A stretch of DNA of 64,000 nucleotides from Rubrolithibacter danxiaensis. Its GTDB lineage: Bacteria; Bacteroidota; Bacteroidia; Sphingobacteriales; Sphingobacteriaceae. Below the pieces are notes generated by a model. It worked only from the letters and a program-made list of their open reading frames with translations. It did no database searches and was not told the DNA's origin. Shown here one piece after another: positions 7,335 through 16,027 of the stretch. Numbering within the stretch: position 1 is the stretch's first letter; the number at the start of each line of letters is the position of its first letter. Made by a program: the position numbers and the translations under genes. Location of the stretch: assembly GCF_047272945.1 (NCBI RefSeq), contig NZ_JBKOPS010000007.1, positions 224,368 to 288,367 on the forward strand, given 5' to 3'.

Positions 7335-9776
7335 TTAAAACTCCAGTATAAAACCGAGAGAGGGCAGCGGGCGACCAGATTTGTTTGTAAGTATAACCGG
7401 TATTGCATTACTTCCATCCATTTCCACAGGTAAATCGTTTGTAGTTTCAAAGCCTGTATTATCCGCATTACGTTTAAATGTAAAGTTCGGGTTGCTTTCG
7501 TTTTCCTGCATGAGCAGATTTTGAATATCCAGATAGGCGGTTAGTGAAGTTTTGCGAAAATTAAATTTCTTATCTACCCGAAAGTCAAGCTGATTATATG
7601 CTGAAAGCCTGCTTTCATTGAGCAACTGCATATCCGGTATACCTTGCCCCAGCAGCATATAGTTAGCCTGCGATGCTGTTATATCAAAAGACGTATACGG
7701 ATTTCCACCGGCATACCGATATTTTACACCTATCTCCCAGTTGTTCTTAAACTTGTACCCCAGTGTTCCGGTCAACAGGTGTCTGTTATCCCAGGAAGAA
7801 GGTTTCAGCATACCGTCCAAGCCTGAAAAGCGACTGACCACGTAGGAGTAGCTGATCACGTAGAATATATTTCGGGTCATTTTCTGCTGCACAAAAAACT
7901 CAATGCCATAAGCTTCACCCCTACCATTCGTAATCAGCCGCTCACTTCCAACAGATCCATACTGAGTTCCCTGGTTAACCATAGAAACTCCGGTTGATGC
8001 AGATACAGGGTAGTCAGAATATTTTTTATAAAATCCCTCCAGTGTAAACCGGAGTGAATTTTTTGGCAGATATTCGGTTCCGAGTACGAAATGTGTAGAA
8101 CGGGTATAGTCCATGTCTTTATTCACAAATTCGCCATTCTCCCGGTATCCGAGTGCGGTGTACACCGGTGTCTTGAAGTAAATGCCTGAAGATGCATTCA
8201 GGTTCCACTGATTATTTATACGATAGGATACTGAAAGACGTGGAGAAAATGTTTTGAAAGGGTTGCCGCCTGTGTTTGTAAAGCTGTTCATGTCCATGCG
8301 GAGCCCACCGGAAACAAGCAGATTATCGTCAAAAAAACGTTTGGCTGCCTGTGCAAACAGTCCGTACCTCCAAAACCTGACTTCGCTGTTGAATTCAATT
8401 ACTTTTTCGGGTGAAAAGATATTGCCGGCTGCATCTTTTACTTCATTCAGCAGTTTATTATACACATCTCCTGAATATCCTGCATACTGAGCATCCATAC
8501 CCGCAGAATATCGCCATCCGTTGAGGTATTTATTGTAATTAAACCGGAATTTATTTTCCCATTCACGCGAATTAACTAATAAGGTGCGGTTTTGTTCAAC
8601 CTTCTTTTCATCTTCAAATTTATCAAGTTTGGTATTGAACACATTCCTGCTCAGGGTAAAATTAATAAACCCATTGCTGATTTTTCTGTTCAGATTGAAC
8701 CCCGCCGTATAAGTCCACTGGTTGATATAAGGCGTGGATCGCAGCACATAAATATTTTCAGGTGACGATTTTCTTGTAGGCGCAAAATGAAATCTATCGA
8801 TTGCGCCCAGGCCGATGGCGGTCAGAGTAGTCTTGTTATTGAATTTGTGATTGACCTTGTATTGGAAATCAGAAAAATTTGGGCGGATAGGCAAATCAAT
8901 TAATTTAAACAAAAGTGCCAGGTAAGATGCCCGGGCAGAACTTAAGAAAGTGGTCTTTGACGAAAGCGGGCCTTCCAGGGTAAGGGCACTTTCCGTCAGA
9001 CTCGTCCGCACATTTCCCGAAATACGTTCAGGATTTCCGTTTCTTTGGTTGATTACGAATGTTGACGACAGTGCATCGTTATATTTCGCGTCAAATGCTG
9101 AAGTTGTCAGCTTCAGGCTTTCAATAAACGAAACGTTTAAAATACCTTGTGCTCCCCCCGAACTTCCCTGCGTTTGAAAATGATTCAACACCGGTATTTC
9201 AATTCCATCCAGATAGTAAACATTTTCATTCGGCGCACCACCCCGTATAATAATGTCGTTTCGTTCGCCCACACCATTACTCAAGCCCACTCCCGGCAAT
9301 GTTTGCACCACTTTTGAAACATCGAAATTTCCACCCGGGTTCGACTGAATTTCCTGTGAAGTAAGCTGCTGTACGGAAAGGGGTGTAATCATATCTGTGG
9401 CAATGGCCGTGACATTTTTGTTAAAAGTAACAACAACACCTTCCAGCGACTTTGCCTCTGCAATCATTTGGAACCGGATAATGCGGTCATTACCGGCTCC
9501 TACTTCAATATTAAACAAAGTGTTGGACTCATAGCCCAGAGAACTGGCCGTAACCGAATAGCTTCCCACAGGCAGTGAAATTTTAAAAGCTCCTGCACTG
9601 TCTGTTATAGTGCTTAAAGAGGTCCCATTTACAGCTATCGTCACACCCGGCAACGCTTGCGTAGTATTTTTGTCTTCTACCGTTCCAATTAAATTTCCGT
9701 TTCGTTGTGCGAGTGTAGTGAGCATCCAAAACAGGAAACAGATACAAAAAAATACGAGCTTAGCAACCTTCTTCAT
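7335..9776 (-). CDS. TonB-dependent outer-membrane receptor with CarboxypepD_reg domain
   Basis: An 813-residue outer-membrane receptor. After a signal peptide ending LTTLAQ (residues 1-24) comes a carboxypeptidase regulatory-like domain (about 28-110), then a plug (about 120-240) with the NPGGNFDVSKVVQTLPGV and DIIIRGGAPNENVYYLDGIEIP motifs, then a beta-barrel ending in Phe (GFILEF). It should import a large ligand with TonB energy. No SusD-like lipoprotein is adjacent, so this is not a classical SusCD unit and the ligand is unknown. It is about 150 residues shorter than SusC proteins. Upstream lies the 2-kb gene-free repeat region. Confidence 0.88.
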   Translation of the reverse strand: MKKVAKLVFFCICFLFWMLTTLAQRNGNLIGTVEDKNTTQALPGVTIAVNGTSLSTITDSAGAFKISLPVGSYSVTASSLGYESNTLFNIEVGAGNDRIIRFQMIAEAKSLEGVVVTFNKNVTAIATDMITPLSVQQLTSQEIQSNPGGNFDVSKVVQTLPGVGLSNGVGERNDIIIRGGAPNENVYYLDGIEIPVLNHFQTQGSSGGAQGILNVSFIESLKLTTSAFDAKYNDALSSTFVINQRNGNPERISGNVRTSLTESALTLEGPLSSKTTFLSSARASYLALLFKLIDLPIRPNFSDFQYKVNHKFNNKTTLTAIGLGAIDRFHFAPTRKSSPENIYVLRSTPYINQWTYTAGFNLNRKISNGFINFTLSRNVFNTKLDKFEDEKKVEQNRTLLVNSREWENKFRFNYNKYLNGWRYSAGMDAQYAGYSGDVYNKLLNEVKDAAGNIFSPEKVIEFNSEVRFWRYGLFAQAAKRFFDDNLLVSGGLRMDMNSFTNTGGNPFKTFSPRLSVSYRINNQWNLNASSGIYFKTPVYTALGYRENGEFVNKDMDYTRSTHFVLGTEYLPKNSLRFTLEGFYKKYSDYPVSASTGVSMVNQGTQYGSVGSERLITNGRGEAYGIEFFVQQKMTRNIFYVISYSYVVSRFSGLDGMLKPSSWDNRHLLTGTLGYKFKNNWEIGVKYRYAGGNPYTSFDITASQANYMLLGQGIPDMQLLNESRLSAYNQLDFRVDKKFNFRKTSLTAYLDIQNLLMQENESNPNFTFKRNADNTGFETTNDLPVEMDGSNAIPVILTNKSGRPLPSLGFILEF

Positions 9777-9901
9777 GCCGTTATTTTATGATTGCAAAAC
9801 AAGCACTCCTGAAGAGAAAATAAAATTTTATATTCAAAAAGCAGCCATTGATTCCTGAAGGGCATCTAATGCAAGTAAATAAACTGATGTTCATGTCATG
9901 C

Positions 9902-9935
9902 TGTACGGGATGTTAGTTTTAGCGCATCCTGTACA
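9902..9935. repeat. Hairpin TGTACGGGATG / CATCCTGTACA
   Basis: 11-bp arms pair with one G-T wobble across a 12-base loop. The right part (GCGCATCCTGTAC) recurs near 29981, upstream of the GH78 gene, so it is a dispersed intergenic sequence. Confidence 0.45.
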
Positions 9936-9979
9936 ACTTAATAAAGCAGATTTAAAATCTTCAATTATCTCTTTTCCTT

Positions 9980-10420
9980 TATTCTTGTTCTTTTGTCTTA
10001 ACACAAAAGAACCAAAAAGTCAAGGCTTAACAGTTTTAGCTAAAAGTTTAACTGAAGGCTTATCTGCAAGCCGAGCCCTGGGAATGGTTTGAGCAAAGTG
10101 TAAGCCGTTACACCACTTCTCCGTCTTGCTTCCCTTCCTGCTGAATGAATGTTTCTGCAAGCCTTTCATTTAAACTTTCTTAACGCTAAAGACTGTAATG
10201 CCGGATATACGTTGCAACATCGTACACACTTGTGCGGAGCCTGTGAAAGACAAACGAACAAAAAACCACATCTCTCTCATAGTGCGAAGAGCGTCAGCCC
10301 GAGACAAACGGCGGGCCAGTGGAGCCCTGCGGGCTGAAGCTTCGTTTGTCTCTTGAACTTTTGGTCCTTTTCTTTCAAGAGAAAAGGACTAAGCCCGCCC
10401 GGCTATGAGGGCAATAAAGG
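9980..10420. repeat. Composite palindromic repeat unit A (441 bp)
   Basis: First of three tandem units. Elements in order: left hairpin GTTCTTTTGT / ACAAAAGAAC at 9987-10012; the 12-bp palindrome TTTTAGCTAAAA; an imperfect inverted repeat with arms near 10030-10075 and 10150-10195; an internal hairpin GAGACAAACG (10301-10310) / CGTTTGTCTC (10343-10352); a right hairpin GTCCTTTTCT (10364-10373) / AGAAAAGGAC (10380-10389) with loop TTCAAG; and a tail AAGCCCGCCCGGCTATGAGG. The right end reads as a diverged reverse complement of the left end. The frames inside it show no protein-like sequence conserved between copies, so it is called non-coding. Confidence 0.85.
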
Positions 10421-10910
10421 TATTCTTGTTCTTTTGTCTTTACACAAAAGAACCAAAAAGTCAAGGCTTAACAGTTTTAGCTAAAAGTTTAACTGAAGGC
10501 TTATCTGCAAGCCAAGCCGTGGAATGGAAGAGCATTATGCAAGCCACTACTCCACTTCTCCGTCTTGCTTCCCTTCCTGCAAATCAAATGTTTCTGCAAG
10601 CCTTCATTCAAACTTTCTTAACGCTAAAGACTGTAATGCCGGATTCCCGTTGCAACAACGTACATACCCTCAGGCGGAGCCTGTGAAAGACAAACAAACA
10701 AAAAATCACATCTTTCACATAGTACGAAGAGCGCCGGCCGGAGACAAACGCGGGCCAGTGGAGCCTTGCGGGCTGAAGCTTCGTTTGTCTCTTGATTTAT
10801 TCGCAGATTTAGTTTTTCTTTCAATGGAGCTCATGCTTGCTTCGCAGGTTTGGATACTTTTGTATCAAGGTAAAAGTATCTAGGCCCGCCCGGCTATGAG
10901 GGCAATAAAA
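10421..10910. repeat. Composite palindromic repeat unit B (490 bp)
   Basis: Second tandem unit, very similar to unit A. Left hairpin 10428-10453 has the same stem but loop CTTTAC. The internal hairpin lies at 10741-10750 and 10782-10791 with identical arms. Between this and the right hairpin there is an extra segment of about 57 bp (10796-10852). The right hairpin is GATACTTTT (10853-10861) / AAAAGTATC (10872-10880): the stem bases differ from units A and C, yet pairing is perfect. The tail CCCGCCCGGCTATGAGGGCA is shared. Confidence 0.85.
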
Positions 10911-11203
10911 CCTTTGTTCTTTTGTCTTAACACAAAAGAACCAAAAAGTCAAGGCTTAACAGTTTTAGCTAAAGACTGTAATGCCGAATTCCCGTTGCAT
11001 AACGTGCACACTTGTGCGGAGCCTGTGAAAGACAAACGAACAAAAAATCACATCTCTCACATAGTACGAAGAGCGCCGGCCTGAGACAAACGGCGGGCCA
11101 GTGGAGCCTTGCGGGCTGAAGCTTCGTTTGTCTCTTGACTTTTGCGGAACTTTTTGTCAAGAAAAAGTTCCTAGGCCTGCCCGGCTATGAGGGCAAATAA
11201 ACA
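10911..11203. repeat. Composite palindromic repeat unit C, internally deleted (293 bp)
   Basis: Third unit. Left hairpin at 10916-10941. Compared with unit A about 146 bp are missing, joined at the shared word GCTAAA, so the inner inverted repeat is lost. The internal hairpin is intact (11083-11092 / 11125-11134). The right hairpin is GGAACTTTTT (11146-11155) / AAAAAGTTCC (11162-11171) with loop GTCAAG, again a new stem with full pairing. Confidence 0.85.
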
Positions 11204-11321
11204 AAGTAATCACCTATTCACATTATGCGCTTATATAGGTGAAAACATCAGGAATATAGGTTTGTAAACTTTCTCGCTCATTGCCGCGAAAGCTAGTTGT
11301 TATTCACATATGATTTAATTT

Positions 11322-11430
11322 TTGAAGGCGTTCATGCTTTCGCTTCGCTCAGGTTTGTCTTACACAAAAGAACCAAAAAGTCAAGGCTTAACAGTTTTAG
11401 CTAAAAGTTTAACTGAAAGCTGATCCTTTC
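11322..11430. repeat. Truncated repeat unit D (5' fragment)
   Basis: Positions 11353-11420 repeat the first part of a unit, from the loop of the left hairpin through CAAAAAGTCAAGGC and the TTTTAGCTAAAA palindrome, but the left stem arm is gone. The bases before it (TTCATGCTTTCGCTTCGCTC) resemble the extra segment seen only in unit B, so D may derive from a B-type unit. Between C and D lies a small hairpin, CACCTAT ... ATAGGTG, near 11211-11241. Confidence 0.7.
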
Positions 11431-11509
11431 GAAGTATTATTCCTCCCTTCACAAGTTCCCTTTCTCTAAACTAAAAAAAGCCCTCATTACCCTACCAAAA
11501 CCGTACTTT

Positions 11510-11603
11510 GTTCGTACCATCTTCGGGAGTTTGCGAACATGGTACGAACAGTTCCCGAAGAAGCCCCGAACAAAAGGCCTTTTTTTAACACCTTTTCCCG
11601 AAC
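11510..11603. promoter_or_regulatory. Interleaved inverted repeats with CCCGAAC words
   Basis: Two inverted repeats overlap in alternating order. GTTCGTACCAT (11510-11520) pairs with ATGGTACGAAC (11539-11549), and CTTCGGGA (11521-11528) pairs with TCCCGAAG (11553-11560), so the order is 1-left, 2-left, 1-right, 2-right. Further CGAAC words occur at 11565-11571 and 11597-11603. This could be a protein-binding control region, a recombination or replication site, or a pseudoknotted RNA. It lies about 180-270 bases upstream of an HTH gene, which is a candidate binder (inference). Confidence 0.6.
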
Positions 11604-11781
11604 AGGAAGCCATGTCTTTACAGCCCATTTAGGTAGTTAAAAAATTAAAAATTTGGATATTAAAAAAATTGCCATTAACTTAAATCTAATTAACCAAGTA
11701 TAACTCAAGGCCGGACACAGTCGATTCGCTCTCGCTTACTTTCCGAACCGCTAGATTCCTGTCTTCTTAATCGTAGTTTGT

Positions 11782-12081
11782 ATGGACCAGTTTGCAGAGC
11801 AAAACAGGCTTCACAACGTTGAACGTATGTTGATGGAGTTGCTTCAGAAAGTAAATGAGAAAGAAAAAAAAGCGAAAGACAAAAAACGGAACCTCTTTAA
11901 AAAGGCCTGGCTTACTTCGCAGGAAGTAATGTTCCTGCTGGATATCAGCGAACGGACGCTTACCAAATGGCGTTCGGAAAAGATCCTGGTTTATTCACAG
12001 ATAAAGGGGAAGTCGTACTACAAGTCGAAGGACTTAAAAGACTTGCTTAAAAGAAATTATGGCAAAACCGAAGGGCTTTAA
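11782..12081 (+). CDS. Helix-turn-helix DNA-binding protein
   Basis: A 99-residue cytosolic protein. Residues 1-40 form a charged, probably coiled helix (MLMELLQKVNEKEKKAKDKK); residues 43-92 form a MerR/excisionase-like winged HTH (WLTSQEVMFLLDISERTLTKWRSEK, then the wing and YKSKDLKDLL). Such proteins are common as small accessory genes in Bacteroidota mobile elements and are often of unknown target. No integrase, relaxase or transposase lies nearby, so this one is an orphan. The interleaved inverted repeats upstream are a plausible operator. The 291 bases after it hold no gene that I can support. Confidence 0.78.
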   Translation: MDQFAEQNRLHNVERMLMELLQKVNEKEKKAKDKKRNLFKKAWLTSQEVMFLLDISERTLTKWRSEKILVYSQIKGKSYYKSKDLKDLLKRNYGKTEGL

Positions 12082-12372
12082 AATGAGCGAGCTGAATTTA
12101 ACTGCTACAAGAACAGCACTGCAAAGTTGAAACTAAACCCGGTTGAAGCGGATACCGGCCCGTGCCGAATGCTGGTGGCGTATGAGCGTAAAACGGGACT
12201 GCGGAAAGTAGAAAGCAGTATTGCAGCGTTTTCTAACTTTATAAAAACTGATATTGCAGGATATGCTATTTTAAGGTATAGTCAAGGCTTTTCCTTTTTC
12301 ATCTGCTATCAATCTCCCCGATCCAATTTTTTATCTTATATTAAACCTTGATTAACCAGCCAATAAACCAAC

Positions 12373-14637
12373 ATGAAAAGTAAGAACCTGGTATACTGCC
12401 TGATGGGTGTATCGATCCTGGCATATACCTGCAAGGTAAAAATGCCTACCCTTGCCGATGAGCAGGCAAGTTTAAATAAACCGGTACAAACAGATCCTTC
12501 CACCGTTCCGCTTACGCCTGAACAAAGCCAGAAAGCTTTCCGGGTTCCCGCAGGCTATCACATGGAGCTGGTGGCCAGCGAGCCGATGATACACGAGCCG
12601 GTAGCTATAGCGTGGGACGGCGATGCGAAAATGTATGTGGCACAAATGGAGACCTATACCCAGGATGCCGACGGCAGCGGCACTAAAAATAAAATAAGCC
12701 GTGTGATGTTGCTCGAGGATACCGACAACGACGGCAAAATGGATAAAAGTTCTGTCTTTATTGATAAGCTGCTGTTGCCGAGGATGCTTTTATGCGTAAA
12801 CCACGAGCTGCTGGTGAACGAGACCGACACCTACGATATTTTCAGTTACAAGGATACCAATGGTGATGGCGTTGCCGATCAGGTAAAGCCGGTATATACG
12901 CCGGGAAAAGTGGCTCCGGGAAACCTTGAACATCAGCGAAGCGGTCTGGACTGGAACCTGGATAACTATATTTACCAGACGGTTGACCCGGTACGTTTCC
13001 GGTACGTGGGCGGGATACTGCAGCCCGATTCTCTCCCCAGCGGATCAAATGGGCAGTGGGGATTAACGCATGATAATTACGGCCGCCTGTTCTTTAGCCG
13101 GGCAGGTGGTGAGAATGCGGGGTCGGGCTTCCAGATCAACCCCGCTTACGGGGCTTTGGAATTTGCGGATGCGTACAATGAGGAAAGTTTTGGAGCGGTT
13201 TGGTCGGCTATTTCGAACCAGGATGCGCAGGGCGGACTTAAAAGGCTGCGGGCAGACAGCACTCTGAACCATGTTACTTCCGCTAACGGCCAGTCTATTT
13301 TCCGTGGGAATAACCTTCCGGCAGATCTGGTGGGAGATTATTTGATTGCTGAGCCTGTTGCCCGTATTATACGCCGTGCCAAAGTTGTAAACCGGGAAGG
13401 GAAAACCTACCTCGAGAAAATGTACGGCAACAAAGAGTTTATATCCAGCACCGACTTTTATTTCAGGCCGGTTAACACCTATACAGGGCCTGACGGCAAC
13501 TTTTATGTAGTGGACATGAACAGGGGCATTATACAGGAATCGCAATGGACTCCGAAAGGAAGCTACCTGCGGGGAAAAATTGAGCAGTACGGACTGGATA
13601 AAATTAACCAGCGGGGGCGCATCTGGCGCCTGGTTCATGAAGGGTATAAGAAAAAAACAGTGAAGCCCCACCTGCTGGATGTTCCTGCCGGTACGCTGGT
13701 AAACTACCTCGATCATCCCAATGGCTGGTGGAGAGACAATGCGCAGAAGCAGCTTGTTATCCTCGGCGACCGCTCGGTTGTTCCGGCATAAAAACAGATT
13801 GCTTCGGGCCTTCCGGGCTCGCTCAAACAAAAACCTTCAGCCTTGGGCCGGCTTCACGCCCTGTGGACACTGGAGGGTTTGAATGCCATCGACAAAGAGA
13901 TACTTCATACGGCGATGAAAGATACGGACCCGCAGGTACGAAGAGCAGCGATCTGGATCAGCGAACCGTATATAAAACAGCAGGATGAGGAAATGATCAG
14001 CCTGCTGGCGGGTATGGTATCTGACGAAAACTTTGACGTTAAAACACAACTGGTACTCTCCTTAGCAGCAAGTAAAAATGAAAAGGCAATACAGATCGTT
14101 CAGGAGATCCTTGCGCAAAACCCCAATAACCAAATGCTTGCGGCTGCCAAGGCGAGCGTAGATAAAAATGAAGATATTAAAAAATACGGCAGAAAGCTCG
14201 CCAATCTTTCTGCTGCAGACAGGAAGCTGGTGATGGATGGTGCCGTTATCTTTAAAGGTTTCTGCTCTGCCTGTCACGGCGCCGATGGAAAAGGCCTTGC
14301 CAGTGCGGCGGCGCCTCCCCTGATTGGGTCTAAACACCTTACCGGCGATAAAGAGATTGCTATCCGTATTCTTTTACACGGCTTAACTGGGCCTGTTGAA
14401 GGTAAAACTTATTCGGCAGACATGCCTGCACTGAAAGATAATACGGATGAATGGATTGCCTCGGTATTAAGCTATGCCCGCCATGAATTTACTGAAAATA
14501 CGCGTGGCAGAAGAAACCCGTCTTCCGTAATAATACAGGCGGCAGACATAAAAAAAGTAAGGGAGCAGTTTCCATCAAAAACAAGTCCGTGGAAAGTGTC
14601 AGAATTAGAAGCGCTTACTTCTTCTTCAACAAATTAA
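12373..14637 (+). pseudogene. PVC-type dehydrogenase / HEAT / cytochrome c gene split by an in-frame stop
   Basis: Read as one frame this is a 754-codon gene: an N-terminal beta-propeller dehydrogenase-like domain (about residues 45-440, with DNDGKMDKS and NGDGVAD repeats), HEAT-like repeats (about 470-600) and a C-terminal cytochrome c domain with CSACH at 14263-14277. Codon 473 is TAA (13789-13791), in VVPA-stop-KQIA. No frame change is needed to continue; a TTA or other Leu codon would restore it. The downstream piece has no ATG near its beginning, only TTG at 13843. It may therefore be a fresh nonsense pseudogene, a sequencing error, or two separately made pieces. The family is usually exported and oxidises sugars or alcohols, passing electrons to its haem. 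The next gene is a sugar isomerase-like protein. Confidence 0.75.
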
Positions 14638-14727
14638 AACGCTAAGCAGCAAGCGTAACAATTCGAATAGCTGCCGAACCTTTTGGGGTATTATTTTTAA
14701 CTTGGATAAACCATAACCAATAAAACC

Positions 14728-15723
14728 ATGAAAGATCAGCACCTATCCAGACGTAAGTTTCTGGGTACTGCAGTACTGGCAGCTGCCGGTATTGCATTAA
14801 CTTCCAAATCCGGCTTCGGTATGCCTGCCTACATTAAAAATCTGGGCAAGCCAAATTCCATGTTTAACGGTGTACAAGTTGGTGCCATAACATACTCCTG
14901 GAGAAGCCTTCCGGACGATGCCGAAAGTGTACTGAAGTATGCGGTTAACTGTAATATCAGCGCCATCGAACTGATGGGCAACACTGCCGAATCCTTTGCC
15001 GGCCTTCCTGCAAGTCCACGCACCAATGGCCCCTGGGTAAAACCAGCTGACCGGACCCCGGAACAAAAAGCGGCATTTGCGGAAGCTGCTAAAAAAGCGG
15101 CAGACTGGAGAGCATCCGTATCCATGGATAAGTTTGAAACCCTGCGGAAAATGTATAAGGATGCGGGGGTTATGATTTATGCTTATAAACCCAATGCCCT
15201 GAGTGTAAATAACACGGATGCCGAAATTGATTATGCATTAAGAGCAGCAAAAGCGCTGGGAGCCAGCCATGTTACGGTAGAAATGCCGGAAGATCCGGCT
15301 CAAACGCAACGCCTGGGTAAAATGGCTGCAAAACACGGTGTGTATGTTGCCTATCACGGGCACGAACAGCAGACTCCTACGTTCTGGGATCAGTCAATGC
15401 AGCAGTCAGACTACAACGCTATGAACCTGGACATGGGTCATTATACCGCTGCCGGCTACGATGCTTTGGCAGAAATTAAAAAATACCATCAGCATATTAA
15501 AAGCATGCACGTAAAGGACCGGCAGAACAAAGCGCATGGTGGTGCAAATCTTCCCTGGGGCGAAGGCGATACGCCTATCATCCAGGCTCTTCAGCTCATG
15601 CAGAAAAATAAATACACTTTTCCGGCCACTATCGAACTGGAATACAAGATCCCGGAAGGTTCTGACGCGGTTAAAGAAACCATCAAGTGTGTGGAGTATG
15701 CAAGAAAAGCCTTAAATGCTTAG
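14728..15723 (+). CDS. Tat-exported sugar phosphate isomerase/epimerase-like TIM barrel
   Basis: A 331-residue protein with a twin-arginine signal (SRRKFLG at residues 7-13, then a hydrophobic run to about 30), so it should be exported folded. The rest is the AP-endonuclease-2/xylose isomerase-like TIM barrel: NISAIELMG, SHVTVEMPED, YHGHEQQTP, MNLDMGHYTAAG, KSMHVKDRQ and TIELEYKIPEG mark successive strands and hold the His, Asp and Glu that usually bind a divalent metal. These proteins act on sugars, often 3-keto sugars, and accompany exported dehydrogenases; that fits the broken dehydrogenase gene 90 bases upstream (inference). The exact substrate is unknown. Confidence 0.85.
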   Translation: MKDQHLSRRKFLGTAVLAAAGIALTSKSGFGMPAYIKNLGKPNSMFNGVQVGAITYSWRSLPDDAESVLKYAVNCNISAIELMGNTAESFAGLPASPRTNGPWVKPADRTPEQKAAFAEAAKKAADWRASVSMDKFETLRKMYKDAGVMIYAYKPNALSVNNTDAEIDYALRAAKALGASHVTVEMPEDPAQTQRLGKMAAKHGVYVAYHGHEQQTPTFWDQSMQQSDYNAMNLDMGHYTAAGYDALAEIKKYHQHIKSMHVKDRQNKAHGGANLPWGEGDTPIIQALQLMQKNKYTFPATIELEYKIPEGSDAVKETIKCVEYARKALNA

Positions 15724-15754
15724 AATGTGTAGGAATGGGCGATGAGTGTCATTG

Positions 15755-15870
15755 CCCATCCTGCGCTTGTTGGAGCATTATTCACCAGGATAACCAGACA
15801 CTGCTACTATTACTATCCCTGAGATTCCTCCCTATCGTCGGAATGACGCTGCATGTTCATTTCCAACAAA
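15755..15870. repeat. Degenerate intergenic repeat, copy 1 (GATTCCTCC...GGAATGAC family)
   Basis: In the 304-base gap after the isomerase. The block ACTATCCCTGAGATTCCTCC followed by ATCGTCGGAATGACG matches blocks at about 18011-18050 and 20470-20505. The left part (TTGTTGGAGCATTATTCACC) is a worn version of the left end of copies 2 and 3. The rest of the gap holds no recognisable gene. Confidence 0.6.
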
Positions 15871-16027
15871 AAACGTCCTGTCCAGACATCCATCCAAACA
15901 CATCCCGATCCTTCCATCCTCAAATAAAAATTTAAATTAAAAACCACCAAATCTTATAACCTTTCGCCCCATTTACCGTATGTGAAAACGGATTTTGATG
16001 AGTAAATCCAATTAATAAGAAGAATAG

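Noticed and set aside
10149..11160. Several 60-120-codon frames inside the repeat units
   Set aside because: The frames shift between copies and the peptides are not conserved as protein; the conserved features are palindromes.
12127..12351. 74-codon frame after the HTH gene
   Set aside because: TTG start with no domain or good start context; treated as intergenic.
13063..13830. 255-codon antisense frame
   Set aside because: It lies opposite a strong dehydrogenase-family gene and has no resemblance of its own; it is a shadow of a GC-richer coding strand.
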